A DNA stretch of 5,400 nt from Planctomycetota bacterium (GTDB taxonomy: Bacteria; Planctomycetota; UBA1135; UBA2386): NCBI GenBank assembly GCA_003235605.1, contig QJVU01000664.1:1-5400 (forward strand), in the 5' to 3' direction. Position numbers and translations under genes: made by a program. This document shows, piece after piece, positions 1 to 5,400 of this stretch. The stretch's first letter is position 1. Each line of letters starts with the position of its first letter. Below the pieces are notes generated by a model, which was given only the letters and a program-made list of their open reading frames with translations, did not search any database and was not told the origin of the DNA.

Positions 1-693
1 CAGCCTCGTGCTGGAAGGCCGCGGTGTCCCTGCGGCGGCATCCGTGGCGTGGGCCTTCAGCGCGTGCTTGGCCACGACCCTGCACAGGAGGTCCTCGAAC
101 CAATGGGCACAGAAGGTGCGGATCCGCTCCACGCAGTGGACGAGGTTGCCGTCCTGATCCAGGAAGATCACTGCCGGCTCCACGAAGTCCAGCGGCTTGA
201 GCTTGAACCTGAGGGCCATGGGCTCGTCATAGACCATGCGCAGGGGGACGAAGCCGGCGCGGATCGCCTGTTGCACATCGGGATCGGCGAAGAGGACGTG
301 TTGGGCGTAGATGTCCAGGATCGGTGCCCGGTACATCTGGCTGCCGGGGCCGTGGGGCCGCGGGCTGCCCGGAACGTCGTACGGGACCAGCACCCGGTAG
401 ACGTACCACATCACGAGCTTGTCTTCCTTCCTGGCCCGCGCCAGCGCTTCGTCGAGGAGTTTCTGGCGGTCCACCTTGATCGGCACCGTCCTCCGGCCCC
501 TGCCCCTGCCGTCCACGAACACCTGGGGGTCCCGGATCCAGTCCAGGCCCTGGTCGAGACCGATCTCCACCCACGGAGCCGTGGGCTGCGGGCGCTGGGC
601 TCGAGCTCCCGGCTGCTTTGGGGCCTGCGCGCCGGCAGCGACAACCAGGAGTCCGAGACAGCAGACGACGGAGGGGATGGATCGGGGGTGCAT
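1..693 (-). CDS. Exported thioredoxin-fold-like protein without CxxC motif (C-terminus cut by window edge)
   Basis: The frame reads from ATG at 693 for 231 codons and is still open at base 1. Residues 5-24 form a hydrophobic segment ending in AAGAQA, so a Sec signal peptide cleaved near residues 22-24 is likely, followed by a Pro/Gln/Arg-rich linker to about residue 40. Residues 76-200 resemble thioredoxin-like domains. A helix (LLDEALARARKEDKL) leads into the strand LVMWYVYRV; then come MYRAPILDIY, a DPDVQQAIRAGFVPLR segment, and VEPAVIFLDQDG, where Pro173 sits where the cis-proline of thioredoxin folds is expected. The usual CxxC redox pair is absent. Cysteines occur only in the signal region and at 187, 195 and 204, so classic disulfide reductase activity is doubtful. 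The start is supported by GGAGAAG at 698-704 and by the signal peptide. It begins 30 bases after the CLC gene, suggesting it is the last gene seen in the same operon. The fold assignment is from sequence resemblance; the function is unknown. Confidence 0.8.
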   Translation of the reverse strand, partial: MHPRSIPSVVCCLGLLVVAAGAQAPKQPGARAQRPQPTAPWVEIGLDQGLDWIRDPQVFVDGRGRGRRTVPIKVDRQKLLDEALARARKEDKLVMWYVYRVLVPYDVPGSPRPHGPGSQMYRAPILDIYAQHVLFADPDVQQAIRAGFVPLRMVYDEPMALRFKLKPLDFVEPAVIFLDQDGNLVHCVERIRTFCAHWFEDLLCRVVAKHALKAHATDAAAGTPRPSSTRL

Positions 694-697
694 GGTT

Positions 698-704
698 CTT
701 CTCC
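698..704 (-). promoter_or_regulatory. Ribosome binding site of the thioredoxin-like gene
   Basis: Read on the minus strand this is GGAGAAG, four bases before the ATG at 693. It lies in the 30-base gap after the CLC stop codon and is the clearest Shine-Dalgarno sequence in the window. It fixes the start of the exported protein. Confidence 0.65.
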
Positions 705-723
705 GGTGGGGGGAAGACCTCTT

Positions 724-2823
724 TTATCCGTTCTCCGTCAGGTGCGGCAGGTCGGACTTCAACATCATGGCCAACCGCTTCAGGCTCTCGAGCCTGCCCA
801 TGACGATGAGTTGGGAGTCCTCGGATATCACCACATCGGGCCTCGCCAGGGCACGCTGCTCGCGGCCGTCCTTGGTCTTCTCCACCAGGATCAGCGGCAG
901 GATCCCCTCGGGCAGATCCAGGGATCCGATGGCGCGCCCCACGAGGTGGGCCGGCATCGCGAACTTGTCCAGGTCGGTGGCGCTGGGCAGCTCGACGTGG
1001 GCGTCCTCCCGCCCGTCGCGGGTGCGGAATCGGGTCCGCAGCCGGCGCTTGCCCAGGACCTCGTCGCTCAAGCAGGCCATCACGTCGCGACGGGTCACGC
1101 GGCCCCTCAGGGTCGGCGTGTCTCCTTCGCTCACTACCGCCAGCTCGTCCAGGTCCGGGTCATCGAACCGGTGCAGGATCGAAGCCAGGGTCTCGTCCGG
1201 CGTCACCGTCACCGCCTTGCGCGTCAGGTCCGCCGCGATCACCACCGATCCCAGGCTGGGGTCGTTGATGAAGTACTTGACGTCGTGCAGATGGATGCGG
1301 CCGGTCAGCGTGAACATGGGATCGACCACGTAGATGGTGTCCCGTCGTGTGGAACTGAACAGGTCCATGACGCGCTCGAAGCTCTCGGTCTGGTGCACGC
1401 GCACCGCATCCGTACGCATGATGTCACGCACGTAGTTCGTGGCCATGACCAGCTCCTCCACGCCCGCTGCCTGGGCGAGTCCGTGCTCCCGCAGCCGCGC
1501 GGTGTAGTAGGAATCGGCCGCCAGGTAGCGCGCGGTCAGGCTGGCGATGATGCTGCACAACATCACCGGCAGGATGATGTTGTAGTCGAGGGTCAACTCG
1601 AAGATCAGCATGATCGCGGTGATGGGGGCGTGGGTGGTCGCCGCGCAGATGCCCGCCATGCCCACCAGCGTCAGCGCTCCCTTCGCGCCTTCTCCCACCT
1701 CGGTGATGAGGTTGAGGCCGTAGGCAAAAAAGGCCCCGAAGGAGGCACCAACCACCAGGGTTGGTGTGAACACGCCACCAAGGGCGCCGGATCCCACGGT
1801 GCACGAGGTGGCTGCCAGCTTCAGGCACAGGATGGCCAGCAGCATCGGCATGGGGTTCAGGGCGTCGTTCTTCACGAGGTTGCCGGTGATGAGGTGGACG
1901 GCCTCGTAGCCATTACCCCACACCTCCGGATACCAGACCCCGATGCCGCCCACGAGGAGGCCACCCAAGGCCATCGAGACCGGGACAGGAGCAGGGACCC
2001 TCCGGAACAGCTTGCGCCCCCAGTCCAGGGCCGTGCTGAACAGGATGCCGCCAACGCCGCAGAACACCCCGAGGAGGATCGCGGAGAAGATGAGGGGGGT
2101 GTTGTCGAACAGCAGCTGGATCTCCTCCGGGTCCGCCTGATAGATCGGCTGGTACTCGGTGCCCACCAGGGTCTTGGTCACGATCGTGGAGATCACCGAC
2201 GAGACCACCAGCGGCGCGAAGATCTCCATGGCGAAGCTGCCGAGGATCACCTCCATCACGAAGATCGCGCCGGCTATTGGAGCGTTGTAGGAGCTGGCCA
2301 TTCCGGCGGCCACCCCGCAGGCCACCAGCACCACACGGTCGCGCGAGCCCTCCTTGAGAAGGCCGCCAAAGATGGAGGCGAACGTGGTGCTGACCTGGGT
2401 GATGGCGCCTTCCCGCCCCAGGCTGCCGCCCGATGCCAGGGAGCACGTCGACGACAGGATCTGGACCAGGGAACGGAGAGGTTGGATCTTGCTCCGCCGG
2501 GTCTGGACCATCTCGATGTAGGCGGCGATCCCGAACGGCGACGGTCTCTTCACCACGATCAGGAGCAGCAGGCCTGCCAACAGGCCGCCTACACCCGGGA
2601 TCACCACCCGCCAGAGCGGGCTCAGGGTGCCCGCTGCCTTGACGATGTTGTCTGTCGCGGCAACGGCGATGTCCTTGCCGGCGGGGGGTCCCATGGCGAG
2701 CGCCTGCAGGTATTGAAGCGCTTGCCGAAACCCCCATCCTCCCAGTCCCCCGAGGGCACCGACAAGCGCGGCCAGGAGGAAGATGCCGGACGCTTCGAGC
2801 CGGAGCCGTTGGGCTTTCGCCAT
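724..2823 (-). CDS. CLC-family chloride channel/transporter with CBS pair and C-terminal TrkA-C domain
   Basis: This is an integral inner-membrane anion channel or Cl-/H+ exchanger of about 699 residues, counted from ATG at 2823. The CLC membrane core covers roughly residues 8-445. It contains GGSLGREGAITQ (gating Glu at about 138), NAPIAGAIFVMEV (about 180-192) and GGVFTPTLVVGASFG (about 349-363), which is the GxFxP anion-binding motif. Two CBS domains follow, about 465-525 and 530-590. Residues about 611-685 look like a TrkA-C/RCK-C domain (PAHLVGRAIGSLDLPEG, then DSQLIVMGRLESLKRL). Two positions differ from the E. coli exchanger: the GSGIP loop reads PFGIA, and the second Glu of the FxxEE motif, the internal proton glutamate, is Val. 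Val at that site is seen in animal chloride channels, but some bacterial exchangers also lack this Glu, so the transport mode is open. The start is uncertain: a TTG at 2859, directly after the HD-GYP stop, would add 12 residues, and neither start has a clear ribosome site. ATG is preferred because CLC similarity begins just after it. Confidence 0.93.
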   Translation of the reverse strand: MAKAQRLRLEASGIFLLAALVGALGGLGGWGFRQALQYLQALAMGPPAGKDIAVAATDNIVKAAGTLSPLWRVVIPGVGGLLAGLLLLIVVKRPSPFGIAAYIEMVQTRRSKIQPLRSLVQILSSTCSLASGGSLGREGAITQVSTTFASIFGGLLKEGSRDRVVLVACGVAAGMASSYNAPIAGAIFVMEVILGSFAMEIFAPLVVSSVISTIVTKTLVGTEYQPIYQADPEEIQLLFDNTPLIFSAILLGVFCGVGGILFSTALDWGRKLFRRVPAPVPVSMALGGLLVGGIGVWYPEVWGNGYEAVHLITGNLVKNDALNPMPMLLAILCLKLAATSCTVGSGALGGVFTPTLVVGASFGAFFAYGLNLITEVGEGAKGALTLVGMAGICAATTHAPITAIMLIFELTLDYNIILPVMLCSIIASLTARYLAADSYYTARLREHGLAQAAGVEELVMATNYVRDIMRTDAVRVHQTESFERVMDLFSSTRRDTIYVVDPMFTLTGRIHLHDVKYFINDPSLGSVVIAADLTRKAVTVTPDETLASILHRFDDPDLDELAVVSEGDTPTLRGRVTRRDVMACLSDEVLGKRRLRTRFRTRDGREDAHVELPSATDLDKFAMPAHLVGRAIGSLDLPEGILPLILVEKTKDGREQRALARPDVVISEDSQLIVMGRLESLKRLAMMLKSDLPHLTENG

Positions 2824-2859
2824 TCGGACAGAGTTTGAACGCCGCGGCGTTGGCGTCAA

Positions 2860-4326
2860 CTATTCGTTGGGCCCGGGGTCCAGCAACGTCCCGCCGCAGC
2901 AGGAATCGATGCCCGGCGACCCCTGGTCCGCGTCGCAGTGCGCATGGCCCTTGTGGGCGGTGTCGGAGCCGTGGGCCCGGACGATGCTCCGGCAGACGCC
3001 CTCCACCGTCTCGCCGATCCGCACCGTCGCCTGCGCATCGGTGTCGAGGGCTTCACCGTGTGCGTTGGTGAGGATGCGCACCTCGGGCGTGCCCGCGGTC
3101 GGTCCCGTGGCCACCACCAGACCCCTCTCGCCGGTGTTCAACGTGACCTTGGTGCCGGGTGGGTGGGTCCCCATGACTTGGATGAAGAAGCGCAGCCACT
3201 CGGGATCGAAGCCGCCCGTCATCCGCCGCATGACGACGTAGGCCTCCACGGGCTCCAGCGCCCGCTTGTAGGGTCTCACCGCCGTCAGGGCCTCGAACAC
3301 ATCGCACACCCGCACCAGCCGGCTGACGCCGCTGGGCGAGAACGGCAGGGCGGGGACGGGGTAGCCGCCTGCACCGGGCAGCATGTGGTGACAGAACGCA
3401 GCACCGATGGCGCTGGGGTCCAGGTCCCTCTGCTCGAGCAGGATCTCGGCCCCGAGTCGCGGGTGCTTCGCCATGATCCCTCGCTCCTCGTCGTTGAGTG
3501 GACCCCGCTTGAACAGCACCTCCTGCGGGATGCGCGACTTGCCGATGTCATGGAGCAGGGCGGCGGTTCCAACGCGCACCAGGTCCTTCCGCGAGATCCT
3601 GGCTGCGCCTGCGACCTGCAGGGCCAGCAACGCCACCCGCACGGAGTGTCCCACGGTGAAGCTGTCGATCTCGTCGTAGGTGGCGAGGGCCAGCAACATG
3701 CTCGGTTCCGAGGCCATCTGCTCGACGACCCTTTCCACCAACCCCTCGGCCCTTTCGATCTCCAGGACGTCACCGCGGAAAGCTGCCACGTGGCTGTCCT
3801 GCAGGACCGCGGCAAGAGACTGGTACTCGACCATGGCCCTGTCGAACGTCGATGACCTGACATGCGGATCCGTGCCGCTGACCTCATGGACCTGCAGCAC
3901 CCGGATGTTCTTGATACCGTGTCGCGCCAGCGAGTGCTGCCGGTTGTGGGTCCGGAAAGCGTCCCGGTCCAAGTCCGAAAGCAGGAGCATCAGGAAGGCC
4001 AGGATCTCGCGAGGGCTCGTGTGGGCCCCGAGCTCCAGGGAGGCGATGTTGCGGCTGCCAAAGAGCTGGATGAGCCGTCCTGCCTGCAGGGTGGCACTCA
4101 GGATCGGCTTGCCGTCGTAGAAGAAACTGCAATCGCGAAGCTCGATCTTGAGGGGGTGCTCTTTCTCCAGGACGTAGAAAGCCGCCAGCTCTTGTGCGAG
4201 CCTGTGAAGTGATTGCTGGACGTGGCCGCTGGTAGGGGAGTAGAGGTCCAGGTTCACCAGGACCACGATGAGCTCCTCCGTGAAGCGGGCGACGGTGGCA
4301 AGCGAGCTCTCCTCCGTTGTGATCAC
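2860..4326 (-). CDS. HD-GYP-type phosphohydrolase with N-terminal accessory domain and degenerate signature
   Basis: Cytosolic protein of 488 residues; no signal peptide or membrane segment is seen. HD-GYP proteins usually hydrolyse cyclic di-GMP at a metal centre. Residues 1-150 form an alpha/beta region (VNLDLYSPTSGHVQQSLHRL, then a block ending FLMLLLSDLD) of the kind found ahead of some HD-GYP domains; I cannot name it. The HD-GYP core spans about 195-385: His227 (VGHSVRV), HDIGKSRIP with the HD dyad at 259-260, KHPRLGAEIL with His288, HH at 313-314, GGYP ending at 323, and VCDVFEALTAVRPYK with Asp342. The signature HHExxDGxGYP reads HHMLPGAGGYP, losing the Glu and the Asp, so activity or metal content may be altered. 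Residues 391-445 match the beta-rich extension common after HD-GYP domains. The tail (457-479) is rich in His and Cys (AHKGHAHCD, then SCCGG). The frame is open up to an ATG at 4428, but that would overlap the upstream gene by about 100 bases. GTG at 4326, one base after the upstream stop and behind GGGGGA, is the better start. Confidence 0.88.
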   Translation of the reverse strand: MITTEESSLATVARFTEELIVVLVNLDLYSPTSGHVQQSLHRLAQELAAFYVLEKEHPLKIELRDCSFFYDGKPILSATLQAGRLIQLFGSRNIASLELGAHTSPREILAFLMLLLSDLDRDAFRTHNRQHSLARHGIKNIRVLQVHEVSGTDPHVRSSTFDRAMVEYQSLAAVLQDSHVAAFRGDVLEIERAEGLVERVVEQMASEPSMLLALATYDEIDSFTVGHSVRVALLALQVAGAARISRKDLVRVGTAALLHDIGKSRIPQEVLFKRGPLNDEERGIMAKHPRLGAEILLEQRDLDPSAIGAAFCHHMLPGAGGYPVPALPFSPSGVSRLVRVCDVFEALTAVRPYKRALEPVEAYVVMRRMTGGFDPEWLRFFIQVMGTHPPGTKVTLNTGERGLVVATGPTAGTPEVRILTNAHGEALDTDAQATVRIGETVEGVCRSIVRAHGSDTAHKGHAHCDADQGSPGIDSCCGGTLLDPGPNE

Positions 4327-4327
4327 G

Positions 4328-4972
4328 TTACGTATCCCCCAAAACAGTCGTGCGCCCCTGGCGCTCGATGGACTGGGAGGCCGCCAGGCGCAGCACGTGT
4401 AGCAGGGCGGAGGCGCCGCTGGCCGCATTGCTGTTGTGCAGTGACGACACCAGGGTCTCGAGCGTCTTCACATGCACTTCATCGTTCCAGACCTTGGTCA
4501 GGAACGCTCGGAGCTCCTTGGTGGCCCGATGACGCGTCAGGCCGGTCCCGAAGCACGAGAGGTCGGCAAGGATCCACATGCGTTCGTCATCGAGACCCGC
4601 AAGCGGGTTCGGGGGACGGATCCCCTCAGTCGCCGCGATGCTTGCCACGCACTCGTCGATCTCGTCCTGGGTGATGGTCTCGCGGGCAGGTATCCGCTCC
4701 AGCTCTTGGGTGGAGGTCGCATGCAGGTCGGGGCGGATCGCGGTCATGTGCCGCAGAAAGACCTCTACCGCGGAATCAGCGAGCGCCGCGTCCAAGGTCG
4801 GGTCACCCGTGTCGAACGTATCGGGCGACAGCGTGGAGATCTTGCTCAGGTCCTGCCGGATGCGCCGTCCGGTGGCGGCCAACTGCTCCCTCAGCTGCTC
4901 CACCTGGAGCTGCAGATCGTCGACCTGCCTCTGCAGACACTTCTCCAGGTTGCTGCCGCCGGTTTCCGCCAT
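4328..4972 (-). CDS. Coiled-coil protein of unknown function, first gene of the operon
   Basis: This encodes 214 residues and I do not recognise the family. Residues about 8-40 have a heptad-like pattern (LEKCLQRQVDDLQLQVEQL) that predicts a short coiled coil, so the protein may form oligomers or bind a partner. The rest is predicted soluble and mainly helical, with acidic and polar stretches (TITQDEIDECVASI at about 99-112; a helix ATKELRAFLTKVWNDEV at about 150-166; a Leu/Ala-rich C-terminal helix LLHVLRLAASQSI). There is no signal peptide, membrane segment or recognisable catalytic motif. The ATG at 4972 is the first possible start, since an in-frame stop lies at 4991-4993. A purine-rich AAGAGGGG abuts the ATG, unusually close for a ribosome site. 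Its stop lies one base before the GTG of the HD-GYP gene, so the two products are probably made together. Codon use looks like that of its neighbours, which supports it being a real gene. A role as a partner or regulator of the HD-GYP protein is inference from position only. Confidence 0.75.
   Translation of the reverse strand: MAETGGSNLEKCLQRQVDDLQLQVEQLREQLAATGRRIRQDLSKISTLSPDTFDTGDPTLDAALADSAVEVFLRHMTAIRPDLHATSTQELERIPARETITQDEIDECVASIAATEGIRPPNPLAGLDDERMWILADLSCFGTGLTRHRATKELRAFLTKVWNDEVHVKTLETLVSSLHNSNAASGASALLHVLRLAASQSIERQGRTTVLGDT
4335..4340 (-). promoter_or_regulatory. Probable ribosome binding site deciding the GTG start of the HD-GYP gene
   Basis: Minus-strand GGGGGA lies eight bases before the GTG at 4326, inside the last codons of the upstream coiled-coil gene. 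The match to a Shine-Dalgarno is only partial. Together with the one-base gap between stop and start, it points to translational coupling of the two genes and argues against the longer ATG start at 4428. Confidence 0.4.
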
Positions 4973-5113
4973 CCCCTCTTGATCGGCTTCTCATGGGGGT
5001 GACCCTGACGGTGACGCGGCCAGGCCGTCGGAACCGGTCGAAGGCCCCTTGTCATGGTCGTCCACAGGGGGGTAGAACCCGACCTCCGAGGTGGCGTCGG
5101 CTCGGGCGTCGCG

Positions 5114-5119
5114 TATGAT
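5114..5119 (+). promoter_or_regulatory. Possible -10 promoter box for the thiolase gene
   Basis: TATGAT matches the sigma-70 consensus TATAAT at five of six bases and stands out in GC-rich surroundings. It would place the transcript start near 5126 and give a leader of about 30 bases before the ATG at 5157. The bases about 17 upstream (GTGGCG) are a poor -35, so the call rests on the -10 alone. Confidence 0.35.
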
Positions 5120-5143
5120 CCCGCCCCTTTTCCCCCCTTTCCG

Positions 5144-5154
5144 CCTGGACCAGG
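5144..5154. repeat. Short inverted repeat directly before the thiolase start
   Basis: CCTGG-A-CCAGG is a perfect five-base inverted repeat around a single A, ending two bases before the thiolase ATG. It covers the only Shine-Dalgarno-like bases (AGGA at 5152-5155). It could be part of a regulator site, but at this length and GC content chance is an adequate explanation. Confidence 0.25.
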
Positions 5155-5156
5155 AC

Positions 5157-5400
5157 ATGACCAGGGTCGCCATCGTCGCCGCAGTCCGCACGCCCATCGG
5201 CAAGTTCCTGGGTGGGCTGTCACCGCTGTCCGCGGTCGAGTTGGGGGTGGCCGCTGCCCAGGGCGCGCTGGCTCGTGCGGGGGTGGAGGCGGGTGACGTG
5301 GAGGAGGTGATCTTCGGCCAGGCCCGGCAGCTCGGGTCGGGACCGAACCCGGCCCGACAGGTGGCCATCCGCAGCGGCTGTCCCGAGGAGGCACCAGCCT
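5157..5400 (+). CDS. Thiolase, acetyl-CoA acetyltransferase family (N-terminal part, cut by window edge)
   Basis: Only the first 81 residues are in the window, against about 390 for a full thiolase. The beginning is typical of the family: a first strand VAIVAAV, then RTPIGKF at 11-17, the helix LSAVELGVAAAQGALARAGV, the strand VEEVIFGQ, and GPNPARQVAI at about 62-71. Thiolases join two acetyl-CoA units to acetoacetyl-CoA, or run the reverse cleavage in fatty-acid breakdown, in the cytosol. The catalytic Cys normally lies near residue 90, beyond the edge; the Cys at 75 (IRSGCPEE) is not that residue. The catalytic His and second Cys are also outside, so I cannot tell biosynthetic from degradative type or confirm that the gene is intact. 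The ATG at 5157 fits the usual N-terminus. The ribosome site is weak, with AGGA one base before the ATG. The gene points away from the operon to its left and is probably a separate unit. Confidence 0.92.
   Translation, partial: MTRVAIVAAVRTPIGKFLGGLSPLSAVELGVAAAQGALARAGVEAGDVEEVIFGQARQLGSGPNPARQVAIRSGCPEEAPA

Larger units (their letters stand above)
4973..5156. other. Divergent intergenic region
   Basis: These 184 bases separate the minus-strand operon from the plus-strand thiolase and should hold both promoters. Towards the thiolase there is a TATGAT box, a pyrimidine tract at 5124-5142 and a short inverted repeat at 5144-5154. Towards the operon I found no convincing pair of -35 and -10 boxes; ATGACA at 5050-5055 on the minus strand resembles a -35, but no good -10 follows it. 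Confidence 0.6.

Noticed and set aside
49..2838. A 929-codon open frame on the plus strand, antisense to the CLC and thioredoxin-like genes.
   Set aside because: Its first codon positions pair with the third positions of the minus-strand codons, which are nearly always G or C, so stop codons (all starting with T) are avoided. It spans both genes because they happen to share the same frame. The product is rich in Gly, Arg, His and Gln with no recognisable domain, while the minus-strand reading gives clear protein families.
2938..4212. Several plus-strand open frames (for example 2938-3855, 3680-4120, 3862-4212) opposite the HD-GYP gene.
   Set aside because: These are antisense shadows of a confidently identified gene. 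Their translations are low-complexity, without domain signals.
4329..4428. The extra 34 residues that would extend the HD-GYP protein to an ATG at 4428.
   Set aside because: They lie wholly inside the upstream coiled-coil gene, have a Pro/Ala/Cys-rich composition unlike a real N-terminus, and a GTG with a plausible ribosome site sits right after the upstream stop.
4213..5002. Plus-strand open frames opposite the coiled-coil gene (4213-4674, 4472-5002, 4578-4982).
   Set aside because: I considered these because the coiled-coil gene is itself unrecognised. The minus-strand reading fits the operon spacing and gives a balanced, helical protein; the plus-strand products are Arg/Gly/Ser-rich, with no start signals.
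4991..5368. A minus-strand open frame over the thiolase start and the intergenic gap, whose end (VGFYPPVDDHDKG, stop at 4991-4993) looks somewhat protein-like just before the coiled-coil gene.
   Set aside because: Most of it is antisense to the thiolase. The intergenic part has only a GTG as a late start, would make about 25 residues and has no ribosome site. It could be a leader peptide, but nothing supports that beyond position.

Overview
The window is GC-rich (roughly two thirds G+C by eye), gene-dense bacterial DNA. I see no tRNA, rRNA, CRISPR array, insertion sequence or phage gene. Strong G/C preference at third codon positions leaves very long open frames antisense to the real genes. 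The mix of genes (a lipid-metabolism thiolase, an HD-GYP protein with a separate N-terminal domain, a CLC channel with CBS and TrkA-C domains, and a secreted thioredoxin-like protein without CxxC) suggests a free-living bacterium. Planctomycetota or a similar GC-rich phylum is my best guess, at low confidence.

Layout: four genes lie head to tail on the minus strand, transcribed from about 4.97 kb down to the left edge. In order they are (1) a 214-residue coiled-coil protein of unknown function (4328-4972); (2) a 488-residue HD-GYP-type phosphohydrolase (2860-4326), starting at GTG one base after the stop of gene 1; (3) a CLC-family anion channel or transporter of about 699 residues with paired CBS domains and a C-terminal TrkA-C/RCK-C domain (724-2823), starting within 36 bases of the HD-GYP stop; and (4) an exported thioredoxin-fold-like protein (1-693, cut by the window edge), starting 30 bases after the CLC stop. 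This spacing indicates a single operon.

A divergent gap of 184 bases (4973-5156) separates this operon from the start of a plus-strand thiolase (acetyl-CoA acetyltransferase family), which runs off the right edge. The gap must hold the promoters for both directions. A TATGAT element at 5114-5119 is a plausible -10 box for the thiolase.

How the genes may work together is inference. An HD-GYP protein normally hydrolyses a cyclic dinucleotide, while CBS and TrkA-C domains are known ligand-binding modules, some of which bind nucleotides or cyclic di-AMP. Their tight coupling suggests ion transport controlled by a nucleotide signal. The HD-GYP protein has lost several residues of its signature, and the CLC has non-standard residues at two key ion-pathway positions, so neither should be assumed to behave like the textbook family member. 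The thiolase probably belongs to a separate metabolic unit.
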